60,904 nt of DNA from Parachlorella kessleri (Eukaryota > Chlorophyta > Trebouxiophyceae > Chlorellales > Chlorellaceae): contig BBXU01002649.1 in assembly GCA_001598975.1 (NCBI GenBank), forward strand, positions 1 to 60,904, in the 5' to 3' direction. Under the pieces are notes generated by a model. It was given only the letters and a program-made list of their open reading frames with translations, was not told the origin of the DNA and made no database searches. This document shows, in pieces, positions 36,702 to 47,979 of this stretch (positions are counted from its first letter, which is position 1; each line of letters begins with the position of its first letter). A program made the translations under genes and the position numbers.

Positions 36702-37201
36702 AGACTTGCTGGCAAGGAAAGCAGGAGGCGGGTTATCAAGTGCAGATCGTCGCCTAATCCCCCAATCAGCAGGGGAAGCTGCTAGGATATATAGATCTGC
36801 TCGGCATGTTAACGCGTAGCCTCTCCCGGCAGCCTGTGGCAGGATCTACGTCGTACCAGCAGCCAGACTGGCTGTTATTGTGAATAGTGCATGCGTATGA
36901 TACAGCGGTGGTGCAAGCTTGAGCGCGGTTTCAAAGGTGGGTTATTTCTCCGTAACCCCCAGGACCCCTCCAAAATGTTTTCTGCCAGCCCTCCAAAATG
37001 TTTTCTGCTTGTCTGCCAGCCTGGTTGCACATGTAAACTATTCTCCTACACTTCCTTGACGCGAAACCTAATTATTTTGAGTTTCTCACCCTATAGAGTT
37101 ACGCCCTGGCAGGAACAACTCGGGCGCATGCCCGACTGTCGCTGTTTGGACCAGCTTGAACACGAGGGCAATCCACTTATTGCTGTCGATATTCCCTGGC
37201 C
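36702..37201. promoter_or_regulatory. Divergent promoter region (ENTH-ArfGAP / CSPP1-like)
   Basis: 500 bp lie between head-to-head start codons. It contains a short direct repeat (TCCAAAATGTTTTCTGC twice, about 36969-37012). No exon was seen. The regulatory role is inferred. Confidence 0.4.
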
Positions 37202-40200
37202 ATGGCGGCCCGGAGGGACAACGTCAAGGATTTGTTCTCTGCCGCTCCTGTCAAGCTCTCACAGGTATCCTTTTGTGGCTTGTGTCTTCCTCCTTACCCT
37301 TACCCCGTGTATAAGAGTTGGTTAATAGCTGACTGAGGTATCGCAGGAGAAGGAGGAAGCTCAGCGCCGGCGCTTGGAGTATGCAGCTGAGCTGCAGGCG
37401 CAAATACAGGCCAAGGCGCAAAGCAAGCGAAGCGAGAAGGAAGCCTCGTTGCGGCAGTCCCTGCAATTGCTAGAGCAGCGACAGGGGCCTGTGGGGGCTA
37501 GCTGGGACCGTGTCCCCGCTGCAGCTGCTGGCTCCACGACGCATAATATTACATCTAGCTGGGGCAGCAGCCCGAACAAGCCTACTGGGGACAGCACTCT
37601 TGACCTCCGATATGGCGACTTGGACGAAGGACATCACCCACCTGCTCATCTTTGGGGGCACGAGCAACAAGTGCCAAGTCAGGAAGTGTATGGCATCCCT
37701 GAGCCGCTGGTCCCTCGTGGGTGGCAGAACTCACAAGAGCCCATGATGCCAAACTGCTCAGCGGGGTCTTGGAGTCCAGCCTGGGGCGCAGCGGTAAGCC
37801 CCCCTACAAAGTACGGTGGAAGCAGCATCAGCCGCAGCAGCCTGCAGGGAAGTTTACCAGTGGTCCCAGGGACCTCATACAACCCCCTGGGGTGGAGCGC
37901 AGGCGGCATGCCACGGCCTCACGCAGCAAGTTCTGCCGGGGGCTCTCAGCCGCCGCCGGGAGGAGCAAGGCTGTCACCGGCATACCAAGGCAATGTCATG
38001 CCCTTATCTCATTGGCCAGACGGATATCCAGAGGATTACTCTGAGGTGCTGCCCGGTATGGGAAATGGCGAGCAGCAAGGCTTCCCTCCTGGCAGTCTGG
38101 CTCAGCCTCCCAACCGCGCCTGGGATAGATATGGCACTGCTGCCGGGGCCCTGCCACCTGTTGCAGCCTCGTCCAGACCACCTCAAGGCATAGCTATCTT
38201 GCCTGGCGGGAGCCCTCTGCGCGCTGGAGCTGCTGCGTATGCGCCCTTTGGCACCGACTTGCAGCAGGGAGACGGCTGGGCTCGACGGCCTGTTTTGCAA
38301 GATGGGGCGAGGAATCCTGGGTACGAGCCTGCCAACCCTGTTTCTGGCCAGGTTTGGCTGCCGTCACCCACAAGGTTGCCCGAGGAGAAGTGGGGTGTGG
38401 CTTCCCCTGGCAAGCTGAGTGCCTTTGGATCAGGTACGTCACCTCCGTGGGAGCTCCTGCCATCAGCTCTGATGTATTGCAGCCATTTGTGTTCTTACTC
38501 TATCTCACTGCGTTGAGCCTTAAGTGAGGATGCGTGACACCTTCCGACTTGACAGGGCAGTGAAGCGAATGACTAACTGGGCATCAAGCATTGCGAATTG
38601 ACATTGGATGCCTCACTGTGCAGCTGATGAGGAAAAGCGACGAAAGGGGGAAGCTCAGAAGGCTGCATATAAAGCAGAATTGGAGGCGCAGATGCAGGCA
38701 AAGCAAGACCGGCAGAAAAAGGTGAATCCTTGCTCCTTCCGCAGCACAACAAGCTTCGACATTCGTTGCAGAGAGCCAGGACTGGCAGGGGTTTGGGACG
38801 TTTAGTTCATGTGTAGGTTCCCGCAATTCTCTCTCAAAGTGAACGAGGAACAGCTTGTGCATGTAGTCAAGGCCCAGTGTGATGTGCCACTGGAAGCTCC
38901 TGCACAGCAGTTGATCTAGATGGCCTCCACGCTGGCTCTTCCAGGAGAAAGCCGAGAGGCTGCAAGAGGATTTGCGCAAGGAGCAGGAGATTGGGTCGTT
39001 GGGGGGCATGGGACTCCCGGGGAAGGGCGGAGGCTATGGGGGCGGCAGCGGGCCGCTGAGAGACGACCAAGGGAACATTGTGACTGACCTCAACAAGGTG
39101 GGATGCATGGCTGCATCTGCTTGCTGCCATCAATTTGCCTGGACGTATTTGTGGGGGCAAAGGCTAGCTGCTTACAACACCTGCCCACCTGCGTGTTCTT
39201 ACATGGGAAGTGTCTGCCTGGGGGATGCCAGCCAAGCGACTGGGGAGACGAAGTGCAAGCACTATCAGCTCATGACAGCCGTGGTCCTTACAGGTGCGTA
39301 AATACCAGCAGCAGCAGCAGGTGGCCAAGTCGCTGTCCGCTTCCCAGGCGACCTTGCAACAGCTGGTGCAAGAGCTCCAAATAGCAGACGGCAATAGCCC
39401 TGGCGGAGCTGCCAGCTTTGCTGGTGTAGCCCACCAGCGCGGCAGTGTCAGGGACCAACCTGCCTACACCTCAGCAGGGGCAGGGCTTCGCGACGGGCGC
39501 AGCAGGCAACATAGCATGGAGGCTCATGGATCTGACCTACATGCGTGGCAATTGCAACATGGCCGGTCGGAGAATGTACCGAGCTTGCCAGCCAGGGACG
39601 GTCCTGCGTGGCCAGACCAGCAAGAGTTGCTCCTGGGTTCGACCAGTGCAGCGGCTGACGTTGGTAGTAGTCAGAGACCACCAAGCCAGCCCTACCAATC
39701 AACAAGTCCTGCTGGAAGCGGCGATCAAGTGCTGACCCGCCAGCGGGCCTCAGCAGCGGAGACCAGAGGCACCGGTGCTGTTGGTGGGCCTGAGGAGGCA
39801 AGGGGCGGGAACAACGTGGGGGCGACTGGAGGGGCAGTGGTTGCAAGCATGGCAGCAGCCAAGCGGGGCAGCAATGCTGCTGCTGGTGGCAGCATGACAA
39901 TGAACCTTCGGTCGGACCATCCCTACATGACCGCGACTGATGTTAAGAGAAAGCAGAAGCAGCAGGAGAGCTGGAAGGTAATACTAGGCTGGCAGGGAAG
40001 GCGGCTGTGAAGTAGTGTATGGGTTGCAAGGAGGTGTATGTTGGCTGGTTTCGGTATTTGGGAGGTTCCATGATTTATTCATGCGGCAAGGCAAGGACAG
40101 ACACCATTGGTACGACTGGTCCACTGACAGGGTGTGGTGGGAGAGGTTTGCCTAGAGGAACTCCGTGTTCGGCATGTATGCCTTGTAGATTGAGACCACA

Positions 40201-43200
40201 TTGGAGTGAGATTGGCCTAGGGGTCAACCTGCCATGCAGGATCACATGGCAGAGGACATGCTTTGGCATCCGCCCTTTCAGGACTACTAACCAACGTTGT
40301 TTGTCTGCCATGCCTGAAAAGTTTACTGCTTCCTGCTATATTCAGGCAGCACTGCAGCAGCAGATGGAGGAGAAGAGGCTAATGAAGGAGGCGGAGCTCC
40401 GCAGGTAGCCCGCCACTTCACCCATTGTTGTGTCCCTAATATATGTTGCTGGGTTGGCTTCCCTTTGTACACACCACAACTTCAGTGAGGTTTGCAGGCA
40501 GCCCATCATGGCCTGGCCTTAATGACCTTAATGACAAGGCAACCGAGGCAAGGAGCATGCACACACATGCCGAGGGCCAGAGCGATCACCATATGCCTTG
40601 CGATGCCTGCAGGGAGAAGGAGCTCGATGCTGCGGAGGAACATCGGCTGGCAAAGGAGCAGGAACGGCTGCGGGAGGCATTTGAGAGGGAGCGAGGGCCG
40701 CAGCAGAAGGGGGGCAAGAAGGAGGTGGGTGGGCAGGCAGGCGTGTTGGGACTGTGGGGGAGAGAGGTGGCCGGAGTTATGTAAACGGGGCAGAGTGCCG
40801 TGCACAGCTGTGCGTTGCGCTGGTCTGGCAACATGAAGGGGTGGAAGTATACCAGCGCACAATAGTATGATAGAATGCCGTGATTCTGTGCTTCTTGCCA
40901 ATGCAGCAGGCCACCAATGTTGGGGCATCCACAATTGAGAGTGACGGGATCATGATCAAGTTCAAGCCACCCCCGGCCAGTAGACGGCAGCCACAGCAGG
41001 ATGCAGCTGCTGTGGCCCATTCTGAAAGCTCACCAGGCACCGGGATGAACTTCAAACCGCCACCAGCTAGGGCAGTGCAGGGTGAGGAGCAGCGAGGCTC
41101 CGGAGAGCTAGTTGAATCACCTGACAGGAGTGGCTCTCTTCAAAGAGGGCCATCTAGGGCGGGTAGCCTGCAGCCAGGGCAGCTAGACCAGGGCAGGGGC
41201 GGCGGCAGTTTAGCTGGTCAGCTTACCTCACAACATCAAGACAGTCCTGCCTGGCCAGACCTGCAAACAGGTGGTGGCATGGAGGAGAGAGGTGAACCAC
41301 CCTTCCAGGCCGGTGCAGGACTTGGTTCTGGGCCCTGGGGGAGCCATGCTAGCACGAACGCCGGTAGCAACCCGTCTGAAGAGACAAATAGGGGGTTTGC
41401 TCCAGATCGGCATTTGCCAGGTGGCAGCCAAGGAGGACACCAGTACGACCTGGCCGCTAGGGAAGATAGCATACGGGCTGCACTAGCTGTGCAGGTGAGT
41501 ATGCAATGGCTGCTTCGTGCATGTTTGGGGAGGCAAAGCTTATCACTACTGGTTCCTGCATTTTGTGCCTGCAAGAGTTGTGAGCTACGCTGCCCCTTGT
41601 TAAGGTCAGCATCGTGCACCAGAGTTGTTGTTCCAAGGACTCGCGCAGACCAAGTACCCCGCCTCAAAGCACATACCTCAGGAGCACTCCATCCCACCAA
41701 AGAAGCATTGAGCGAACCAACCTGACAGTGCTATGTCTGCTCCTGCAGCGACGGGAGATGCAGGAGCTCCGTGAGAGGGCAGCAGCTGCTGAGTTCAACA
41801 GCAGCGCCGCGCGGCGCCAGCTCGAGACTCTAACAGACATGGTCCGCTGGCAGGGCGCGGGCGCCAGTGTAGGCCAAGGTGCATACCTCATGCCCTACAC
41901 ACAGCAGCAGCTCCCACCGTACATGATAGCGCCTGGGGCAGGTGCTGGCTATCCTTCTGAGACTCAGAGGTCCACAGGGTCAGGCATGGCAGCCGGGCCA
42001 GCAGGGATAGGTACCCCTCAATGGCGGGCTAGCGGCATGCGGGGACCAGTCCCTGTGTTTGAGACGGTTTCAGCGCTGAGGCAAATTGACTCCAGGTAAG
42101 CCCAGCATTATACTGGATCAGGTGTGTCACGAGCAACCAGCTTGCTGTTGACTAGGTATGCGCCAGGATAGCAAGTGGGTGGGTGAACGGGTATGCCAGG
42201 AAACCAACACCCCTGCCTGCCAGTTCTCCTGGGTTTGTGAATTGCAAAGTTGCTGGGGGGTTACCTGGCAAACAGGTAACTGTCTGCCAAGCTCATGTAC
42301 CATGAGGTATGCAGGCCCTCAACAGCAGCCAGCAGCCAGGTGTTCCCTGTCACACAAGGTGCAGCCATGCCAATGCTTTCTGATACAGTGAGGGTGCTCA
42401 GCCGGGAAGAGCTTGTTGAGCCCTCGCTAACAGGCGCCAGCTCCCTCATCTACCTGCCCCAGACGGCCCTCAGGCCGTCCAACAATAAGGTTGGAGTTGC
42501 TGGCAACAGCCAAGGTGGCAGCCAGTCCAAGCTGGGAGCCCCGCGGCCAGGGAGCGGCCGGCCCCCGCTGCCGCCACCCCCTCGCCAGCAGCAGACGCAG
42601 CAGCCGCAGCAGCAGCAGCCATTCCCTGCTGGCAGTCCCCGGCCGCTCACTAGGAGTCGAACTGCGGGGGCAGCCGGTAGCCCTCGCAGCATTTTACCTC
42701 TGCCGCCCCTCACGCGAAGGGCCACAGTGGGGCATGGTCCAGCTGCCGGCAGCAGTGGCAGCGCCAGCGGCAGTCCGTGGGGTTCCACTGCTTCTAGCAC
42801 CACGCAGGGCTGGGACCAGCTGCAAAGTGATGGCCAAGGGCAAGAACCAGCTTCACCAAGGGAAACGGCATGGACTAAGTTAGGGTCGGTGGCAGGCAGT
42901 GCGGAGGCTCTGGTTCCACTTTCTAGGCAGGGCAGCTTCTCTGCGCGGAGAAGGACCAGCAGGTGAGACGGGCTGAAGGCCCCCTGATATCCAAAACAGT
43001 GTCTGCTGCGGGGGCTGGCAGCCTCCCTCGCTCTCACAGACTGTCAATTGGGATGTGGTTTACCACTTGAGTACACAAGCTGGCCAGTGCGATGCCCGCG
43101 TGCAGGAACTCCTTTGATCTGCTTGCCTCCTCCCTGCAGGTTTGCTGCTGAGCAGCCCAGCAACACGAAGGCAGCTGGCGCTCAACTCCCAGCAGACGTG

Positions 43201-43320
43201 CCTGAGGACAACGACGCTCCGCGGCTTGTTGCTGGTGCAGACACACAAGGACCTGACAGCAATCTTGAAGAGCTAGACCAGTTCATCCTGGACTATGAAA
43301 GTGCTGGGCCGGGCCTGTGA
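37202..43320 (+). CDS. CSPP1-like centrosome/cilium coiled-coil protein
   Basis: Eleven exons join in phase: 37202-37264, 37347-38433, 38624-38721, 38945-39097, 39294-39977, 40346-40404, 40613-40724, 40907-41494, 41749-42095, 42315-42962, 43140-43320 (1339 residues). Short charged helices with a recurring signature are spread between disordered Gly/Ser/Pro/Gln-rich stretches: RRRLEYAAELQAQIQAK, EAQKAAYKAELEAQMQAKQ, ALQQQMEEKRLMKEAE, EHRLAKEQERLREAFERE, RREMQELRERAAAAEF. A glycine-rich PLRDDQGNIVTDL motif follows the third helix, and a related KFKPPPA / NFKPPPA pair occurs later. This YAxELxxQIxxK spacing is typical of CSPP1 and related ciliary-tip and spindle-pole proteins. The C-terminus (LEELDQFILDYES) is conserved-looking. 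The family call rests on pattern only; a generic coiled-coil scaffold is the alternative. Confidence 0.6.
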
Positions 43321-43356
43321 CATATATTTTATCCTGGTGTTTGCTTCAATTGTAGT

Positions 43357-43412
43357 AGAACAGTATAGAACAGTACTCCATTGTATAGAACAATACTCCT
43401 GAACAATATACA
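43357..43412. repeat. Short AT-rich minisatellite after the CSPP1-like gene
   Basis: Units built on GTATAGAACA(A/G)TA(CTCC) recur about four times in the 3' flank (GTATAGAACAGTATAGAACA, then two further spaced copies). It lies in the 510-bp convergent gap before the alanine-rich gene, which otherwise shows nothing. Confidence 0.6.
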
Positions 43413-43830
43413 GGAAATGCTGTGTAGCCTTGGAGATAAAACAGGGGCATAGAATTGGTTTGCTGTGACGGCTAAGTTAGCAACGGCTTTGGCACCAGTG
43501 TGTATTGGTGCAGTGTGCAGAAGTTTGCAGGATGAGTAATGCAGGAGCAGTGAAGTGAGCTTTTAGTTAGTCTTTGAGGGCATTTGGTGCTGTATGGGCT
43601 TCTTTATAAAAACAACATTGCGTGTTGTTACACTTCACAGTGAAAACAACGAATTGTCGGCTCATACACAGAAAGGCAGTAAGACAGGGCACCACACATG
43701 CAGGCGGTGCATGGGTATAAGACACGAACCACCGTAAGAGTAGACCAAACAACTGAAGGAATGAGACAGGCCCCAAGCAACTGAAAGAATAGACAACGTG
43801 AGGTCCACCACTGGCAATGAGGGCATAGGC

Positions 43831-45532
43831 TTAGCAGCCTGCCAGGGCGGCGGCAGTGGCCTGTGCAAAAGCAGCACCAGTGCCAGCCGCAGCAGCCATA
43901 GCACGGGCCTGGGCAGCCGCAGCGCACAGTGGAGCCATGTTGCCAGCGAAGGAAGCAGCCATGGCATTGGCCACCGCGAAGGCAAAGCCGCCGCCCATGG
44001 CGGTGGCAGCTGCGAAAGCCCGAGCGGCAGCCACAGTGTTGCCAGTTGCAATGGCGTTGGCAGTTGCCTGGAAGGCAAGCAGGGGTGGCAGGTTGGCTTA
44101 CAGCCCAAGCCCAAAGGCACAGGAGCAAGTTGTTCCGCATTTGGGAGTTGCTGCTAGTGGGTGCGGCGCAAGTTTGCCAAAGCCTGGGTTCTCCTTGGAT
44201 CTGTTGCGCCCGCAGATCCAGACTGAGCTCACAGGACAAGGGGACAGGCGGACTGCAGTTTTAAGTGGTACCAATTGTCGTTGCAGCCTAAACTGACCTG
44301 TGCAAAGGCGGTGGCGGCTCCGGTGTTGCCCGCAGCGAAGGCGTTGGCAGCAGCATTGGCTACAGCGATGCCCTGGCCAGCAGCGAAGGCATTCGCCGCA
44401 GCATTAGCGAAAGCGGCACCATTCCCTGCATGGACATAATTGAAAGTGTTGGGTGAAGCACAATTGACTTGGCGGAACATGGGGTTCAAGCAATATGCGT
44501 GCACGGCATGCAGTCAGCAAGGGTCAGGTGATCTCCAGGTAACTGCCAGTCACATCCAAATGTCACAGATGTCCAGTCACATCCACCGTGGATACATCCT
44601 TAGCTAAGAGGCTGCTGAACGTGGCCAGGTCTGTGATGGCATGCAAGCAAACCTGTAACAGCCAATGTTCACCTTCTCCCACTTCACAGCACTGGACTTA
44701 CCAAGGGCAAGCGCAGTGGCTGCTGCGTTGGCGACAGCAACACCATTGCCCAATGCGAAGGCATTCGCGTTGGCATTGGCCAGAGCGGCAGCAGCCAGCC
44801 TTCGCCCTGAGCATCCTGCACAGGCAACACAGAAGTCAAAGGCTTGAGGACAACCCCTGCACAGCGAGTGCTGCTGTGCCACAGTTGCACTCCAGTAGTA
44901 GTCTAGGACCCGGACATGCAGGGGGCTGCCGTGGCCAGGTGGCTGCCGTGCGGGCACCTGAGACTAGCTAGGCTGGGTACCCAGCCCAATTGTAGTCCGG
45001 TCTGCATGCAAGAGGTGGAGGCAATCTCCAAACTCACCCACAGGGGGGTCGTCCTTAGGGGGCTCATTGGCCCCGGACCGCCCTCCAGGGTCACCTGTGG
45101 CGACTGCAGCAGGCCATGAGGAAGGGTTTCCATGGCACTACCGTGAGTCAGTACTCCTATAGTAGCTAGGTACTACCTAGCATAGTATGACAGGCATGTC
45201 TGCATGCGCATGGCTGCCGAGGGGTTGGCCTGGCACAGCCCTGTCAGTCCAGCCCAGATCTCACTTCCTGTTTGTACTACCTGCCACCAATGCTGACAAC
45301 AGCTGCCATAAAGTGCTGTTCGCCTGGGACCCTGGGCTGCCAGGCTAGTCAGTAGAGTAAAGATCGATCCCAAATTGGCATTTCATCTGCTACGAAAAAA
45401 GATATTATAGGCAACTGACAACTCACCCACTCGCTGCAGGTCCTGGGCCTCCGCCAGGTCCTGGGCCTGCGCCGCAAATGCAGTGCCCGCAAACAGCACC
45501 ATGCAGACAAGCCCAAGCGCGAGGCTCCTCAT
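43831..45532 (-). CDS. Secreted alanine-rich repeat protein (Ala/Asn/Phe repeats), unknown function
   Basis: Minus-strand exons 45532-45427, 44815-44702, 44425-44298 and 44067-43831 join in phase and give 194 residues. Exon 1 is a clean signal peptide (MRSLALGLVCMVLFAGTAFA) plus an in-frame doublet AQDLAEAQDL. The rest is dominated by Ala, Asn, Gly and Phe in a loose repeat: ANANANAFALGNG, ANAAANAFAAGQG, ANAAANAFAAGNT, ANAIATGNT, FAFAVANAMAASFAGN. A cysteine occurs near the mature N-terminus, one mid-last-exon and one at the C-terminus (ALAGC). Each exon encodes roughly two repeat units, suggesting growth by internal duplication. It does not match a family I know; secretion to the wall or matrix is inferred. 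A dispersed repeat sits in intron 1 (about 45215-45300), and a decayed copy of the last exon lies at 50945-51070. Confidence 0.7.
45215..45300 (-). repeat. Dispersed repeat family, copy d
   Basis: On the minus strand: ATTGGTGGCAGGTAGTAC, AAACAGGAAGTGAGATCTGG, GCTGGACTGACAGGGCTG. It lies in intron 1 of the alanine-rich gene. A short imperfect palindrome (GCTAGGTACTACCTAGC, about 45165) lies beside it. Confidence 0.65.
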
Positions 45533-47979
45533 GTTGACAGGTGTGGTTTCGATTTTGATGTGGAAGGAAATGCTTGCTGAGCTGTGCGCTTGTGATGGCC
45601 GTTGTTCGAAGAGCGGTCAATTTATGGAGAAGGGGAGCCGCGCCTGCAGGGCAGCGCGCAACCGCATGAAGCCAGGTCGGGCCGCTTGCACGAAGCCGCC
45701 TGCACGAAGGCGCCATGGGCCGCCGACATGGGGCTGATCCAACAGCTTCATGCAGCTGCACAGGGTTGTGAACGACGATGTCGTAGTACGTAGAACTGGG
45801 AGTTCAGCAAGCCATGTTGGGGGAGGCCAACATTGCAAGCAGTACAACAGATGGTGACAGCTGGAGGTGTCCATGGCTGGTCATTTGACGACGGTGGCAG
45901 ACATAGCCAAAGAATGACAAGGCAGCTGTCCATAGGAACCATGTCCACTGCATGAAACTAGGTTTTCTCAGTGCTCTACCAGAAAACCGCATAGCCACCA
46001 CTGGCGAAACCGCCAACCCTGCACGGCTCCAACTATGAAAGCCCCATCCCGCTATTGGCTGACAAGCACAAGGGTACAAGCTGGCTACTGTGATACATCT
46101 ACAAGTTGCAGCATAGCTTGCCCATGGGGCTTGTACGAGGGCCCATGCACAAACCCCTCCCAGGCCGTCCTGCCAGTGCACCACACTGCAGCAGCCCCTC
46201 ACATTCCAGCGCAAGAGCTTCCAGGCAGCCCCAGAGAGTAGCACCGAGTGGGCAGTTGGCATTGCCAAAGCAGGGCAAAGCCAGGAGTGCACACCCTCCC
46301 CTCTGCTGAACCCATGGGGCCAAAGCTCTCCCATACACGTGGCTCTCCCAGACACATACACTGCAAGCAAAAGAGTCTGACAACCAGTAGAGGTAAGCTG
46401 CAAACCATGGAGTAGAGAAGTCTCACCGCAGTTGTCCATGCAACGAGTCTGGTGAAGGCGGATGCCCACCACGGAGGGCCACCAGTTGACCTGATTCAGC
46501 CTGCATTGCCCAGGCAGTGAGGGAACCGAGCGTATAGGCGCTGAACTTACAGCCAATGGGCCACGTGGGCCACCGGCATGGGGGCTGACCAAACAGTGCC
46601 ATACAGCTGCTTTTGGCTTCATAAGATGATCATATGGGGCGTGGGGTCGAACGTTGGTGAGCCTTGATAAGGTGAACTGTTAGGTAGTGTAGAGTACATA
46701 GCAGTACAGCAGCGTGTCGCAAGAAGGCGTAATGTATATCTTATATTACTGTATATCCTGGTGGCCACATGGTCGCCCCACAGCCAAAGGACATTACCTT
46801 AGCCGCGGCGCCACTCACTGTCTGCTCTACTGCCAGGTACGGCACCCAGCAACCTGCAACACGCTTGATGCCTGTGCCTCCCTGGCAACAGTCAGCCCCA
46901 ATCCTTCTGATTAGTTGAATGCCACCCAGCTGCAGCCAGCGGCTGCCAAGGCGGCGAGGCAGTGCTGGGGTGCATGGCGCACAGGGGTGCATGGTGCAGG
47001 GCCCCTTCAATAACTTGGCTGAGAGACCCGTGCAACTTGAGGGCAAAACTACTGATGTCGGCCAGCGAGCAAGTCCCGGCCTTAGAAGCAAGCGGCCTGC
47101 ACGGCAAACAGTGGTTTGATTGCTTCGCTGGCTTCGTGTAGCAGCAGCACCTAGAGCAGAGCAGTAGCCCAGCTCCTTGCTATCCTGCTAGTATGCATGG
47201 CTTACAAAGACCATAGCTCAACCTACTTCTCTCTGCTCAGCGAGGGCACAACTCTTTTAGCCACTCCTCACAAATGCAAGAGCACACCCCATGTAAAACA
47301 GCCCTGGGAACATAGCAAGCAGCGAAGGTGAACCAACCTGCACAGCATCACTAGGGCGGCACAGCAGCAAAGGTACAGGCCTTGCATGGCACCTGTAGAG
47401 CGACTTTGCGCCTCAGTAGTGCTCGACACCCGGCCGCAGCCAGTATGCCTAGCTTTAAGCTCCTAGTCTATTAAGAAAGAAGGCATGTGCTTCAAGGCAA
47501 GCATATTGTTTAGGTCCAAATGCTGGAGTTGCTGGGACAGGCCTATTAACCAGAACGGCTCCACTGCCATGTTTGGTGCAGATATCCTCGCGGAGTGCCA
47601 GGCAAGACCCTCACTAGTGCCAATAGATGCAGCTATTCTTACAACTAATAACTCTTTACATTTCTGATCATGAGTCATATTGCGTCATTGGTTTTGGTTG
47701 TGCGGGCCTGCTTTCTATCTATCAATTCTTTTGTACAAACTACTTACGGCCGCCAGCCTGGGACCGCCAGGCAACTACAAATTTAACAAAGAAGGTTAGA
47801 ACTGCCAGGTGACGCAGCGAAGGGGACTGATCGCAGCCGTGTCTATGTCTCCCATCTACTGACCCGGAAGAGGCCATCCAGGCCATCTGTCCTCCACACC
47901 GTTTCAATTGGCGTGAAAATCTTCTTCGGTTTACCTGCAGTCCACCTTGTAAGGCTAGGATACTGGGAACTCTTTCTCC
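45533..47979. other. Gene-poor stretch between two divergent genes
   Basis: About 2.4 kb with no exon chain that I can support on either strand. Open frames are short, with mixed composition and no family motif. The edges should hold the promoters of the alanine-rich gene (leftward) and of the type II membrane protein (rightward). Confidence 0.45.

Noticed and set aside
36891..37325. 144-residue plus-strand open frame before the CSPP1-like gene
   Set aside because: It contains the real short first exon (37202-37264) in another frame and otherwise shows no coding character.
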